NCBI GenBank assembly: GCA_018882965.1
Contig: VEQY01000033.1
Location: 1 to 35,989 of the forward strand
Length of the DNA: 35,989 bases
Origin: Mycobacterium sp.
GTDB lineage: Bacteria; Actinomycetota; Actinomycetes; Mycobacteriales; Mycobacteriaceae
Direction: 5' to 3'
Positions 26,510 through 35,844 of this stretch are shown in pieces (the stretch's first letter is position 1; each line of letters starts with the position of its first letter). The position numbers and the translations under genes were made by a program. Under the pieces are notes generated by a model. That model saw only the letters and a list, made by a program, of their open reading frames with translations. It had not been told where the DNA came from and made no database searches.

Positions 26510-27642
26510 GCCCGCGCCACCCGCGTGACGAACTGGTAGACCCCGTCCTCCTCGGGCGCGAGCGGTCCGGGCCGCGCGTGCGGCGAACTCAGACCGCGCT
26601 GCACCGATTCGCAGGCCGCCCAGTCCTGCCGGTTGGTCAGGTCCCAGAAGTCCACCGCGTAGGACGGGTCGAAACCCGGCTTGGCCGCCGCCTCCCTCGG
26701 GAAAGCCCACGCGCACTCGACGTAGGTGCGATCCACCGCCAGCGGGGTCATCCGATGCGTCATCACGTAGTCGGGGTGCAGGCTGACCAAGAGGTTCGGG
26801 AACCCGACGAGGTACATCACCGAGCGCAGTTCGTCGGCGGACAGCCCGGCGATGGCCACGCCGGCGCTGCGCCCGCTCAGCGACATCGTCTCCGCGCTGT
26901 CGATCATCGTCATCGACCCGCCCATCCAGTTCCCGTCGAACTCGAGATTGGTACCGCTGTCGGGCGGGCTGATCCGGGAGAGTTCGGGATGGATCGCCGC
27001 GCAGTGGTAGCACTCCTGATAGTTCTCCGCGATCACCTTCCAGTTGGCCGCGATCTCGTAGGAGTGCCGAGCCAGCACGGTGAGGTCCTCGGGCCGATAC
27101 GGCCCGACGATCTCCTCGGTTCCGGCGACGTGCTCCTCGAACTCGACGTCGGTGCCGCTGGGGTCCACGAAGAGCCAGCCGTGCCAGTCCTTCAGGCGCA
27201 GCTCGACCAGACCGAATTCCTCGGGCGCGAAGCCCTGCACCGCGTCGAAGCCCGGCGCCTTGCGCAACTGCCCGTTGAGCTTGAACGACCACGAGTGGTA
27301 CGGGCAGACGATGCCGCGGGCCTTGGTGGACGCTCCGCAGGGCAGCAGTTCGTGGCCGCGGTGCCGGCACGCATTGGCGAACGCGTGCGCCACCCCGTCC
27401 TCGTCGCGCACCAGCAGCACACCGCTGGCACCCGAGCCGACCGCGCGCTGGGCTCCGACGCCGGCGAGGTCTTCGGAGTGACCCACGCAGTGCCACCCGG
27501 AGAAGATGGTGTCGCGCTCCCAGGCGAAGACCTCGGGATCGACGTAGGCCGCGCGCGGCAGCATCCGGGACTGGCCGAAGGGAGCCAGTGCCGCCGCGAG
27601 CTGGTCGGGCGGCACCGGGGCGGGCGCGGCTTGTTTGAACAC
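26485..27642 (-). CDS. Rieske non-heme iron oxygenase, quaternary-amine-oxygenase type
   Basis: 385 residues. The Rieske [2Fe-2S] site is C92-x-H94 (ACRHRGHELLPCG) and C113-x2-H116 (CPYHSW). The mononuclear iron site has H213 and H218 in ENYQECYHCAAIHPEL, with the third ligand probably D340 in DLTNRQDW. The bridging acid between the two centres is Glu (E210), not the usual Asp; that Glu is a feature of carnitine monooxygenase CntA and related choline, glycine-betaine and stachydrine oxygenases. An N-methylated or quaternary amine substrate is therefore likely. A reductase partner is not in the window. GTG 27642 has TAATCT six nt upstream. Convergent overlap of 25 bp with the patatin gene. Confidence 0.88.
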   Translation of the reverse strand: MFKQAAPAPVPPDQLAAALAPFGQSRMLPRAAYVDPEVFAWERDTIFSGWHCVGHSEDLAGVGAQRAVGSGASGVLLVRDEDGVAHAFANACRHRGHELLPCGASTKARGIVCPYHSWSFKLNGQLRKAPGFDAVQGFAPEEFGLVELRLKDWHGWLFVDPSGTDVEFEEHVAGTEEIVGPYRPEDLTVLARHSYEIAANWKVIAENYQECYHCAAIHPELSRISPPDSGTNLEFDGNWMGGSMTMIDSAETMSLSGRSAGVAIAGLSADELRSVMYLVGFPNLLVSLHPDYVMTHRMTPLAVDRTYVECAWAFPREAAAKPGFDPSYAVDFWDLTNRQDWAACESVQRGLSSPHARPGPLAPEEDGVYQFVTRVARAYAGGSGG

Positions 27643-27654
27643 CCGTTCAGATTA
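27636..27654 (-). promoter_or_regulatory. Rieske promoter with palindromic operator
   Basis: Minus-strand -10 TAATCT (27654-27649), six nt before the GTG, runs directly into TGAAC-GGGT-GTTCA, a perfect 5-bp palindrome (27649-27636) over the start site. The block TAnnCTGAAC is shared with the aminotransferase promoter (30798), suggesting the same TetR controls it. Confidence 0.5.
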
Positions 27655-27690
27655 GTCGTCGCGGTCGCGGCGGTCCAGCACCCGGCGGGC

Positions 27691-28566
27691 TCAGGCCTCC
27701 CCGGCGAACGCGGCGATTCCTCTGGTGCCGCCCTCGCCGCGGGTCATCCGCCGGTAGATGAGGTAGCCCACGCTGACCGCCAGCAGGGTGGCCGCCAGCA
27801 GCAGGGTGGCCAGCGCATTGAGCGCGGGGGTGGGAGCGGCGCGTGCGGTGTTGTAGATCTTGACCGAGACCGGCTCGGTGGAGGCGTCTCCGGACAGGTA
27901 GCGCACCAGCACGAAGTCGTCGACCACGTCGGCGAAGACCAGCACCGTGCTGGCGAAGATCGCCGGCAGCAGCATCGGCAGCGTGACCCGCCGCAGCGCA
28001 CCGACCGCCGAGGCCCCCAGGTCGCGGGCGGCCTCCTCGTACTGGTCGCCCAGGGTCGCCAGGCGCGCGCGCACCAGCACCGCCGGGTAGGCGATCTGGA
28101 ACGTGACCAGACCGACCACCTGGGCAGACGTGCCCAGCACGATCGGCAGCGCCAGCGAGGTGAACACGAACAGCAGCGAAACAGCCAGCAGCACTTCGGG
28201 AATCACGAAGGACACCAGCATCAGCAGGTTCATCCCGGAGGGCAGTCGTCCGCGCCAGCGATCGATGCCGATCGCGAACATCACCCCCAGCGGAACGGTG
28301 ATGAGCGTGGCGATCAGACCCAGTTTGAAGGTCTGCAGCAACGCGTTGTGCAGGGTGTCGTCGTGCCATACCGAGCGCGTCTGATCACCCCAGTACCACC
28401 GAAACGACAGGCCCTGCAACGTGGTTCGCGATCGTCCGTCGTTGAACGAGAACAGCACCGCGATCAGCACCGGCAGCAGCGACCAGACCAGATAGCCCAG
28501 GGTGACCGCGATCAGGAACCGGGGCGGGCGCCACGGGTCGTTCCACCAGCCGGCCAGGCGCCTCAC
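27691..28566 (-). CDS. ABC transporter permease, PotC type
   Basis: 291 residues with about six transmembrane segments and the EAA loop EEAARDLGASAVGALRRVTLPMLLP shortened as EEAARDLGAS...RRVTLPMLLP, which docks the ATPase. Membership of the PotC/PotI spermidine-putrescine permease group is clear from sequence and gene order. GTG 28566 overlaps the PotB stop as GTGA (28563-28566). The Rieske gene follows 48 bp downstream with its own promoter. Confidence 0.88.
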   Translation of the reverse strand: MRRLAGWWNDPWRPPRFLIAVTLGYLVWSLLPVLIAVLFSFNDGRSRTTLQGLSFRWYWGDQTRSVWHDDTLHNALLQTFKLGLIATLITVPLGVMFAIGIDRWRGRLPSGMNLLMLVSFVIPEVLLAVSLLFVFTSLALPIVLGTSAQVVGLVTFQIAYPAVLVRARLATLGDQYEEAARDLGASAVGALRRVTLPMLLPAIFASTVLVFADVVDDFVLVRYLSGDASTEPVSVKIYNTARAAPTPALNALATLLLAATLLAVSVGYLIYRRMTRGEGGTRGIAAFAGEA

Positions 28567-29483
28567 GTCTTGACCTCGTCACCTCGCGAGGTCACCCGCA
28601 CGTAGTAGAACATCGGCAGCACGGTGACCAGCAGCACCAGCAGCACGAAGGCCCCGGCCTGCCCGGTCTGCCCCGGTGACTGCACGCTGTCGTTGATCAG
28701 GTTGCCCACCATCGTGGTGTTCGGCGAGGCCGACAGCATGTCGGTGGTGAAGTAGTCGCCCAGCATCGGCAGGCAGGTCAGCAGCACCGCCGCCACGATG
28801 GTGGGCCGGCACATCGGCAGGGTCACCCGCCAGAACGACGCGAACCGTCCCGCGCCCAAGTCCCGCGCGGCCTCCAGCGTCGACTGCGGCAACCGGTCCA
28901 GTCCGGCGTAGAGCGGCAGGATCATGTAGGCCACATACCCGTAGACCAATCCGAGCACCACCACCACCGGCTGGCCGGTCAGCCACTGCACGCGCACGTC
29001 GAACACCCCGCCCAAGCTGAGCACCCTGTTGACCAGTCCGTCGTCCTGGAGCAGGTTCACCCACGCCAGCATCCGCATCATGTAGCTGATCCAGAACGGC
29101 GCGATGATCGCCACCAGCAGCAAGCCCCGCCACTTCCCGGACAACCGGGCGGTGTAGTAGGCGACCGGGAAGGCGATCAGCAGGCACAGCACGCTCGCGG
29201 TGAGGACGAACAGCGCGGTGCGCAGCAGCGCCGGGCCGTAGACGCCGTCGGGTCCGGCGATGCGGCTGAGCACGTAGTTGAACTGGGTCGGATCCCACTG
29301 CAGCGGGTTCCACACCGGGACCGCGGTGCGGAAGATCGGATCGGTGCGGCCGAACACGATCGCCAGCACCACGTAGACCGGCCCGACGACGAACGCCAGC
29401 AGCCACAGCATGCCCGGGGCGGCCAGTGCCGGCCACAGCGCACCGGCGCGCGCGCTGCGCAGGGCGGGCGCCTGCCGGCTCAC
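28563..29483 (-). CDS. ABC transporter permease, PotB type
   Basis: 306 residues, about six transmembrane segments, with EAA loop STLEAARDLGAGRFASFWRVTLP shortened as EAARDLGAGRFASFWRVTL. Forms the heterodimeric channel with the PotC-type subunit. GTG 29483 lies five bp after the substrate-binding protein gene stop, and the end overlaps the next gene by 4 bp, so all three are one transcript. Confidence 0.88.
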   Translation of the reverse strand: MSRQAPALRSARAGALWPALAAPGMLWLLAFVVGPVYVVLAIVFGRTDPIFRTAVPVWNPLQWDPTQFNYVLSRIAGPDGVYGPALLRTALFVLTASVLCLLIAFPVAYYTARLSGKWRGLLLVAIIAPFWISYMMRMLAWVNLLQDDGLVNRVLSLGGVFDVRVQWLTGQPVVVVLGLVYGYVAYMILPLYAGLDRLPQSTLEAARDLGAGRFASFWRVTLPMCRPTIVAAVLLTCLPMLGDYFTTDMLSASPNTTMVGNLINDSVQSPGQTGQAGAFVLLVLLVTVLPMFYYVRVTSRGDEVKT

Positions 29484-29488
29484 CGGGG

Positions 29489-30763
29489 TCAGGACCCGCC
29501 GGCTTTGAACGCCCTCCAGACGTTGCGCCAGGCGGCGTCGTTGGCGGCGTCGAGTTCCAGCAGGCGGTAGCCGGCATCGAAGTACTCCGGGCGCACGATC
29601 GCGGAGCGCAGGTTCTCCGGGATGAACCCGTCGGCGACGAGCGTGTCGGGGTTGAGCGACACCTGCGGGGGCTGGTAGCCGATCTGGGTGAAGTTCTGCT
29701 TGGCCACCTCGGGTTCGAGCATGTAGTTGATGAACTCGTGGGCCAGCACCGGGTTCTTGCCGCCGCGCAGCAGGATCATGAAGTCGTTGTCGACCAGACC
29801 CTTGCCGTCAGGCGGGAACCAGTAGCGCAGCACCTCCACGCCGGTGCCCTCCGGCAGATAGCTCTGCGCGTTGATGATGTCGCCCGACCACATCTGCGAC
29901 AGCGAGATCTGTCCGGCCGGCAACTCGTTGTACATCGCGATGGTGACCTTGGGCGAGGTGGCGTCCGACAGCGCGGTCAGCTGCTCGCCGAGGGCCGTGA
30001 TATCGGCGGCCGAGGAGGTGTTGACGTCGGTGACGCCCATCTTCAGCAACACCATCGACATCGCGGTGTGCCAGTCGTCGATGATCGCGGTCTTGTCTCT
30101 GTAGGCCGAATCCCAGAGTGCAGCATAGGGATTGGGCAGTCCGGCGATGTCGGCGGGAATCTGGTCGGCACGCCAGCCCACCCCGGTGGTGTAAACGGTG
30201 TAGGGCACCGTGTAGCGCCACTGCCGGTCGTACCAGGGGTCGCTGAAGACCGGCCAGACGTTGGTGATGTTGGGGATGTAGCTGTGGTTGAGCGGCCGGG
30301 CCAGCCCGCCGGTGACCAGCCGGCCGATCTGGTCGTAGCTGGGGAAGTAGACGTCGAAGGCGACGTTGCCGCCGCGGATCTTGGTGATCGCCTCGTCGAC
30401 GTCGTTGAACGTCGACACCTGCACGGTGGTGTCGTAGCGCTGCTCGAAGGCCTTGACCGCGTCCGGGGAGATGTAGTCGGCGTAGGTGTAGAGCTGGAGC
30501 GTCGCGCCCTTCTCCGGAGACAGCCCGGCGGCGATCGGCTGGTTGTCCGCGGGGATGTCCCAGGTGACGGGTTTGTCGGGCGCGGCGACGGTCAGGCTCG
30601 GCGCGGCCGACGGCGGCCCGCCTTTGGCGCACGCGCTCAGGCCCGCCGCCAGGGCGGGACCACCGGCGGCCAGCAGCGCTGCCTGCTGCAGGAATCGCCG
30701 CCGGCTGGGCCGAAGGGGGGTCCGGTCAGATGCAGGAATGTCCACCCTCCGATGATCCTCCAT
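29489..30763 (-). CDS. Tat-exported lipoprotein, PotD-like polyamine/amine-binding protein
   Basis: 424-residue extracytoplasmic substrate-binding protein (SBP_bac / PotD-PotF group). The N-terminus has a twin-arginine motif (RRRFLQ, 21-26), a hydrophobic stretch, and the lipobox GLSAC with C45, so it is probably folded before export and then lipid-anchored. Body motifs: LQLYTYADYISPDAVKAFEQ shortened as YTYADYISPDAV, and DVYFPSYDQIGRL. Ligand cannot be read from sequence. ATG 30763 is used; an in-frame GTG at 30745 is possible but its GGAGG is too close. Head of the transporter operon, divergent from the aminotransferase. Confidence 0.88.
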   Translation of the reverse strand: MEDHRRVDIPASDRTPLRPSRRRFLQQAALLAAGGPALAAGLSACAKGGPPSAAPSLTVAAPDKPVTWDIPADNQPIAAGLSPEKGATLQLYTYADYISPDAVKAFEQRYDTTVQVSTFNDVDEAITKIRGGNVAFDVYFPSYDQIGRLVTGGLARPLNHSYIPNITNVWPVFSDPWYDRQWRYTVPYTVYTTGVGWRADQIPADIAGLPNPYAALWDSAYRDKTAIIDDWHTAMSMVLLKMGVTDVNTSSAADITALGEQLTALSDATSPKVTIAMYNELPAGQISLSQMWSGDIINAQSYLPEGTGVEVLRYWFPPDGKGLVDNDFMILLRGGKNPVLAHEFINYMLEPEVAKQNFTQIGYQPPQVSLNPDTLVADGFIPENLRSAIVRPEYFDAGYRLLELDAANDAAWRNVWRAFKAGGS

Positions 30764-30774
30764 CCCCGAAGCCC

Positions 30775-30816
30775 TTGTCGTGGAAAACGTTTTTCTCTAG
30801 ACTGAACATTCAGTCA
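30775..30816 (+). promoter_or_regulatory. aminotransferase promoter and TetR-type operator A
   Basis: -35 TTGTCG (30775-30780), 17-bp spacer, -10 TAGACT (30798-30803). A 16-bp palindrome, GACTGAA-CA-TTCAGTC (30800-30815), overlaps the -10 and the expected start. The 19 bases 30798-30816 match 17 of 19 with 34103-34121 in front of the FAD oxidoreductase. The site also lies between the divergent transporter operon and the aminotransferase, so it may control both. Confidence 0.7.
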
Positions 30817-30870
30817 ATAGCTGCCCGCCGGTCACTCCTCCCGGGCGGGACAGCCGAGCGGAGGTCCCCC

Positions 30871-32256
30871 GTGACGTCGTCAGCCGTCATCAGCCTGGAG
30901 CACCAACCGGACGGGGACGCGCTCGCCGCACTGATCGCCGAGGAGGAGCAGGTGTTCCTGCGCCGCCAGCCGCGCAGCACGGCGATGATCGCGCGGGCCA
31001 GCGAGCATCTCGCCGGCGGCGCAACGTCGAACTGGCAGATCGCCCAGCCGCAGGCGGTGTGGATGAGCCACGGGTCCGGCTCGAAGGTCTACGACGTCGA
31101 CGGCACCGAGTACGTGGACATGCACGGCGGCTACGGTGCCTCCATCGCCGGCCACGCCCATCCGGCGATCGTCGAGGCGATCAGCCGCCAGGTCCGGCGC
31201 GGCACACACTTCGCCCAACCCACCGAGGACGCGATCTGGGTCGCCGCCGAACTCGGCCGCCGGTTCGGGCTGCCGCTGTGGCGCTTCGCCAACTCCGGCA
31301 CCGAGGCCACCATGGACGCCGTGCACCTGGCCCGCTCGGTCACCGGACGCGACCTGATCATCAAGGTGGAGGGCTGCTATCACGGCCACCACGACTCCGT
31401 GGAGGTCTCGGTGCTGCCGGAGGCCGACGAGGTCGGCCCGCGCGAGCGGCCCACCCGGGTTCCCGGCAACAGCGGCATCCCGGCTGCGATCCGGGATCTG
31501 GTCGTCGTGGTCCCGTTCAACGACCTCGACGCGGTGGCGCGCGCGCTGGCCGAGCACCGCGGCCAGGTCGCGGCGATGATCCTCGAGCCGGTGATGATGA
31601 ACGCCGGAATCATCCCGCCCGCCGACGGCTACCTCGCGACACTGCGCGATCTGGTGCACCGCGAGGGCGCCCTGCTGATCTTCGACGAGGTCAAGACCGG
31701 TTTCACCACTGGACCGAGCGGGGTGACGGGGCTCTCGGGGGTGACACCCGACATGATCTGTCTGGCAAAGGCTCTCGGCGGAGGCATCTCGGTCGCCGCG
31801 ATCGGCGGCACCGTCGCGGTGATGTCGGCGATCGCCGACGGCAGCTACGAGCAGGTGGGCACCTTCAACGGCAACCCGCTGGCGATGGCCGCCACCCGCG
31901 CGACGCTTTCCGACGTGCTCACCCCGGCGTCCTACGACCGGCTGGACCGGCTGACCGCACGGCTGCGCTCAGCGGTGTGCGACACGATCGCCCGCTACGG
32001 CCACGGCTGGCACGTCGTCACCGTCGGCGCCAAGGGCTGCGTGACCTTCCGCGCGGAGCCGGTGCGGGAGTTCCGCGATTTCCTGCAGATCGACGACCGG
32101 CTCGGCCACCTGCACTGGCTGATGCAGCACAACGGCGGCGTATTCCTGCCGCCATGGGGCAAGGTAGAGCAGTGGCTGCTCTCGGTTCAGCACGACGAGT
32201 CCGACGTCGACCGCTTCGCGCGCAACTTCGCCCGGCTGGCAGCGGCCGTCGGCTGA
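30871..32256 (+). CDS. class III aminotransferase (glutamate-1-semialdehyde aminomutase-like)
   Basis: 461 residues of PLP fold type I. PLP lysine is K300 in LAKALGGG; the PLP-binding Asp is D272 in FDEVKTGF, and the phosphate loop is NSGTEAT (141-147). It is closest to the GSA-aminomutase-like branch, which includes many amine and omega-amino-acid transaminases. It is not the heme-pathway enzyme by context: its neighbours are a polyamine-type transporter and amine oxygenases. GTG 30871 has Shine-Dalgarno GGAGG at 6 nt. Followed by the transporter ATPase after 25 bp. Confidence 0.87.
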   Translation: MTSSAVISLEHQPDGDALAALIAEEEQVFLRRQPRSTAMIARASEHLAGGATSNWQIAQPQAVWMSHGSGSKVYDVDGTEYVDMHGGYGASIAGHAHPAIVEAISRQVRRGTHFAQPTEDAIWVAAELGRRFGLPLWRFANSGTEATMDAVHLARSVTGRDLIIKVEGCYHGHHDSVEVSVLPEADEVGPRERPTRVPGNSGIPAAIRDLVVVVPFNDLDAVARALAEHRGQVAAMILEPVMMNAGIIPPADGYLATLRDLVHREGALLIFDEVKTGFTTGPSGVTGLSGVTPDMICLAKALGGGISVAAIGGTVAVMSAIADGSYEQVGTFNGNPLAMAATRATLSDVLTPASYDRLDRLTARLRSAVCDTIARYGHGWHVVTVGAKGCVTFRAEPVREFRDFLQIDDRLGHLHWLMQHNGGVFLPPWGKVEQWLLSVQHDESDVDRFARNFARLAAAVG

Positions 32257-32281
32257 CCGCGCGCCGCGACGGTGGCCGCCG

Positions 32282-33385
32282 GTGAGCGGGGGTGCGGTCC
32301 GGCTGCGGGGGCTGGTCAAGTCCTTCGGCGGGGTGCCCGTCGTGACCGGGATCGACCTGGACATCCCGGCGGGTGCGTTCTACACGCTGCTGGGAGCGTC
32401 GGGCTGCGGCAAGACGACCACGCTGCGGATGATCGCCGGGTTCGAGCAGCCCGACGCCGGCACCGTCGAACTCGACGGGCGCAACATCGTCGACGACCCC
32501 CCGAACCGCCGGCCGGTCAACACCGTCTTCCAGTCCTATGCGCTGTTCCCGTTCATGACCGTCTGGGACAACGTCGCCTTCGGCCTGCGCTATCAGAAAA
32601 CGGCCAAGGACGAGACCGCCCGCCGCGTCGGCGCCGCACTGGAGATGGTCCGGATGGGCGAGTTCGCCAAGCGGCGGCCCGGTCAGCTCTCCGGGGGCCA
32701 GCAGCAGCGCGTCGCGCTGGCCCGCGCGCTCGTCCTGCAACCGCGGGTGCTGCTGCTCGACGAACCCCTCGGCGCGCTGGACGCCAAGCTGCGCAAGCAG
32801 TTGCAGCACGAACTGCGCGCGGTCCAGCGTGAGGTCGGCATCACCTTCGTCTACGTGACCCACGACCAGGAGGAGGCGTTGACGATGAGCGACCAGATCG
32901 CCGTGCTCGCCGAGGGGCGGGTGGAGCAGATCGGGCCGCCCGAGGAGATCTACTCCGCGCCCGCGACGACCTACGTCGCGAGTTTTCTGGGCGCTGCCAA
33001 CATCTTCGACGCCGAGGTGCTGCAGGCCGCCGACGGGACCGCGCTGTGCTCGGCGCTGTCCGCGCAGCTGCGCGCCGACGTGGACTCATCGTGCACGCCG
33101 GGCCCGGCCGCGATCGTCATCCGCCCGGAGCGCGTCACGCTGTGCGACCCGGCCGACCCGGTGCCCGCCGGGCACAACGGCGTGACCGGAACCGTCGCGA
33201 CGGTGGTCTTCCTCGGCGCCTCCACCCAGGTGCACGTCGACGTCGGCGAGACCGAACCGCTGGTCGTCGACGTTCCCAACCTCGCCGGTCCGGGCTCGGT
33301 GGACGTGCGTCAGGGGATGGCCGTGCAGTGCGTGTGCTCGCCGGACGCGGTGCGCGTACTGCGGCGAAGTCCGGCCGGCGGCTGA
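32282..33385 (+). CDS. ABC transporter ATPase, PotA type
   Basis: 367 residues. Walker A GASGCGKT (38-45, K44), Q-loop Q84, signature LSGGQ (136-140), Walker B LLLDEP (D160, E161), H-loop H194 (THDQEEA), then a C-terminal TOBE/OB domain (about 235-365) as in the spermidine-putrescine/iron/sugar importers. It energises the PotB/C/D-type proteins encoded on the opposite strand. GTG 32282 follows the aminotransferase by 25 bp. Its stop is 4 bp from that of convergent tetR. Confidence 0.9.
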   Translation: MSGGAVRLRGLVKSFGGVPVVTGIDLDIPAGAFYTLLGASGCGKTTTLRMIAGFEQPDAGTVELDGRNIVDDPPNRRPVNTVFQSYALFPFMTVWDNVAFGLRYQKTAKDETARRVGAALEMVRMGEFAKRRPGQLSGGQQQRVALARALVLQPRVLLLDEPLGALDAKLRKQLQHELRAVQREVGITFVYVTHDQEEALTMSDQIAVLAEGRVEQIGPPEEIYSAPATTYVASFLGAANIFDAEVLQAADGTALCSALSAQLRADVDSSCTPGPAAIVIRPERVTLCDPADPVPAGHNGVTGTVATVVFLGASTQVHVDVGETEPLVVDVPNLAGPGSVDVRQGMAVQCVCSPDAVRVLRRSPAGG

Positions 33386-33389
33386 ACCG

Positions 33390-34046
33390 TCAGCGGCCCC
33401 GGCCCGCCCGGCGGGCCAGGCGGCTGCCGGCCTTCTCCGGGGGCAGGTCGAGTTCCCGCTCGGCGAAGCGCATCGCGATGTCGTAGGCCATCGCCGCGTC
33501 CACCTCGGGGTCCTCCAGGGCGACCTGGATCGACAGCCCGTCGAGCAGGGCGGCGAACTCCAGGGCGAACATCCGCGCGTCCACCCCGCTGGCGACGTCG
33601 GCGGACTCCAGCGCCTCGACGATCATCCGCCGCCACCGGCCGTCGCGTTCCACCCGGTCGGCCCGGACCTCCTCGTGCCGAAACGCCAACGCCCACAGGT
33701 CGAACCACAGGCCCCACTCGCCGGGAATGCCGTCGTCCTTGGCCGGCGGGATGCAGGTCCACTCGATCAGCAGCGACAGCCGCTCCCGCAGCGAGGAGAC
33801 GTCGGCCAGGGTGCGCTCGGCGGCTTCGTAGAAGGACTCCTCGGAGTAGCGCAGCGCGTCCACCAGAAGCTTGTCGCGGGTCCCGAAGTAATAGATCACC
33901 AGCGCCGAACTGACTCCGGCGCGCTTGGCCACATCGGCGATGCGGGTGTCGGAAAACCCTCGCTCGCAGATCAGTTCGGCCGCGGCACGCAACATCTGCC
34001 GCCGCCGGACCTCGTTGTTCTCCGTCGCCGGTGCCGGGTCTGCCAT
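33390..34046 (-). CDS. TetR-family regulator, BetI-like
   Basis: 218 residues. N-terminal TetR helix-turn-helix in 14-60: TRIADVAKRAGVSSALVIYYFGTRDKLL (split as TRIADVAKRAGVSSALVIYY and FGTRDKLL). The C-terminal part resembles the BetI-type TetR_C domain used by regulators of amine and betaine genes. It is divergent from the FAD oxidoreductase gene and sits beside an operator-like palindrome. Best candidate for the protein binding operators A (30798), B (34103) and perhaps the Rieske site. ATG 34046. Confidence 0.87.
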   Translation of the reverse strand: MADPAPATENNEVRRRQMLRAAAELICERGFSDTRIADVAKRAGVSSALVIYYFGTRDKLLVDALRYSEESFYEAAERTLADVSSLRERLSLLIEWTCIPPAKDDGIPGEWGLWFDLWALAFRHEEVRADRVERDGRWRRMIVEALESADVASGVDARMFALEFAALLDGLSIQVALEDPEVDAAMAYDIAMRFAERELDLPPEKAGSRLARRAGRGR

Positions 34047-34102
34047 CTCGTCGCCCTCCCGTCGGTGCGGCGTGCCCTTGCCTCCGACCCTAACACCTTG
34101 GT

Positions 34103-34126
34103 TAGATTGAACAGTCAGTCAGTTCA
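34103..34126 (+). promoter_or_regulatory. FAD oxidoreductase promoter and TetR-type operator B
   Basis: -10 TAGATT (34103-34108) is overlapped by GATTGAACAGTCAGTC (34105-34120), 14 of 16 identical to operator A. An outer pair, TGAAC (34108-34112) and GTTCA (34122-34126), is also inverted. A TTGCCT at 34078-34083 could be a -35 with a 19-bp spacer. Located between tetR and the oxidoreductase, so autoregulation is likely. Confidence 0.68.
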
Positions 34127-34153
34127 GCTCAGGCGACCGGAAGCGGGGCGCTC

Positions 34154-35806
34154 ATGTCCGACTCCATCGAGACGTATGACGCGATCATCGTCGGCGGCGG
34201 ACACAACGGTTTGGTGGCGGCGGCCTACCTCGCGCGCTCCGGCGCACGGACCGTGGTGCTCGAGTCCCGCGCCTCGCTCGGCGGGGCGGCCACCACCGAG
34301 GCACCGTGGGAGGAGGCGCCGCACCTGCGGGTGACGCGACTGTCCTACGTGATGAGCCTGATGCCGCCGACGATCGTTCGTGATCTGCAACTCGGGCGGC
34401 ACGGCTACAAGGTGCACCCGATGGGTCCCTACTATCAGGCCTTCCCCGAGGGCGGATCGCTGACCATCTACGAGGACGACCCCGCACGAACGCACGAGCA
34501 ACTGGCCAAGTGGTCGAAGAAGGACGCCGACGCTTGGCCCAAGTGGAACGCCTGGATGAAGGGCCTCGGCGAATTCCTCGGGCCCCTCCTGACGCAGGTG
34601 CCGCCGAAGATCGGCTCCCGGCGTCCCTCGGATCTGGCCGATCTGGCCAGGCTCGCGTGGAGCAAGCGCGACATCACCGTCCGCAGCACCGCCGACGTCA
34701 CCCGACTGCTCACCATGAGCGTGGCCGATCTTCTCGACGACTGGTTCGAGTCGCCCCAGATCAAGGGGGCGCTGGCGGTCAACGGGGTGATCGGCACGTG
34801 GGCCGGTCCCTACGAGCCCGGGACCGCCTACGTCATGGCACACCACTCGATCGGCGACGTCGGCGACGGTCAAATGGGCAGCTGGGGCTATCCCGAGGGC
34901 GGGATGGGCGCGGTCTCCGAGGCGATCGCCCGCTCAGCGCGCGAGTTCGGAGCCGAAATCCGCACCCGCGCAAGGGTTTCACAAGTGCTCACCCGCAACG
35001 GCCGGGTGCAGGGGGTCACCCTGGAGAACGGCGACGAGATCCGCGCCCCGCTGGTCGTCACGACGCTGCATCCGCGCATCGCCTTCCTCGACCAGATCGC
35101 CCGCGACGAACTGCCCGGCGATTTCGTCACCGACATCGAGCGCTGGAAGACCCGCAGCGGTGTGGTCAAGATCAACCTCGCGCTGGGTGAGCTACCCAAT
35201 TTCACCGCCGACCCCAGCCGCGGCATCGCCGAGCACCACACCGGATCGGTCGAGATGGCCCCGACGATGGAGTTCATCGAGGCCGCGTTCCAGGACGCCC
35301 GCGAGGGCCGTCCGGCGCGGGCGCCGTTCAGCGACGGGGTGATCCCCACCACGCTGGACAAGACGCTCAATCCCGACGGCACCCACATCATGTCGCTGTT
35401 CACCCAGTGGGTGCCCGCCGACTGGGCCGAGGAGCCGCACACCGAGGAGTTGGAGGCCTACACCGACCGGCTGATCGATCTCTACGACGAGGTGGCACCG
35501 GGCTTCAAGGGGTCGATCCTGCACCGCGACATCGTCGGGCCGTACCACATGGAGACCGAGTACGGCCTGATCGGCGGCAACATCTTCCACGGCGAGCTGT
35601 CCCTCGAGCAGCTCTTCCACATGCGGCCCGCGCCGGGGTTCGCCGACTACCGCACGCCGATCGCCGGCCTGTACAACGGCAGCTCGGCCACCCACGCCGG
35701 CGGCGGGGTGTGCGGCATTCCCGGCTGGCAGGCCGCCCGCGCCGCGCTGGCCGACACCAAGCGCGGCCGCCGCAGGGTGCTCTCGGCGCTGGGCAGGCGC
35801 TCCTGA
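34154..35806 (+). CDS. FAD/NAD(P)-dependent oxidoreductase, PYROXD2/phytoene-desaturase-like
   Basis: 550 residues with an N-terminal Rossmann FAD motif GGGHNG (14-19), AAAYLARSGARTVVLE ending at E37, and the downstream ASLGGAATTE. The C-terminus has the conserved flavin contact GLYNGSSATHAGGGVCGIPG, seen in the phytoene-desaturase/PYROXD2 group. Such enzymes oxidise carotenoids, amines or similar substrates; a role in oxidising the imported amine is inferred from context only. ATG 34154 follows promoter/operator B. Downstream gene begins about 38 bp later. Confidence 0.85.
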   Translation: MSDSIETYDAIIVGGGHNGLVAAAYLARSGARTVVLESRASLGGAATTEAPWEEAPHLRVTRLSYVMSLMPPTIVRDLQLGRHGYKVHPMGPYYQAFPEGGSLTIYEDDPARTHEQLAKWSKKDADAWPKWNAWMKGLGEFLGPLLTQVPPKIGSRRPSDLADLARLAWSKRDITVRSTADVTRLLTMSVADLLDDWFESPQIKGALAVNGVIGTWAGPYEPGTAYVMAHHSIGDVGDGQMGSWGYPEGGMGAVSEAIARSAREFGAEIRTRARVSQVLTRNGRVQGVTLENGDEIRAPLVVTTLHPRIAFLDQIARDELPGDFVTDIERWKTRSGVVKINLALGELPNFTADPSRGIAEHHTGSVEMAPTMEFIEAAFQDAREGRPARAPFSDGVIPTTLDKTLNPDGTHIMSLFTQWVPADWAEEPHTEELEAYTDRLIDLYDEVAPGFKGSILHRDIVGPYHMETEYGLIGGNIFHGELSLEQLFHMRPAPGFADYRTPIAGLYNGSSATHAGGGVCGIPGWQAARAALADTKRGRRRVLSALGRRS

Positions 35807-35844
35807 CCCCGAGACCGCCCGAGGGCAGACTTCGCAGCACCGCG

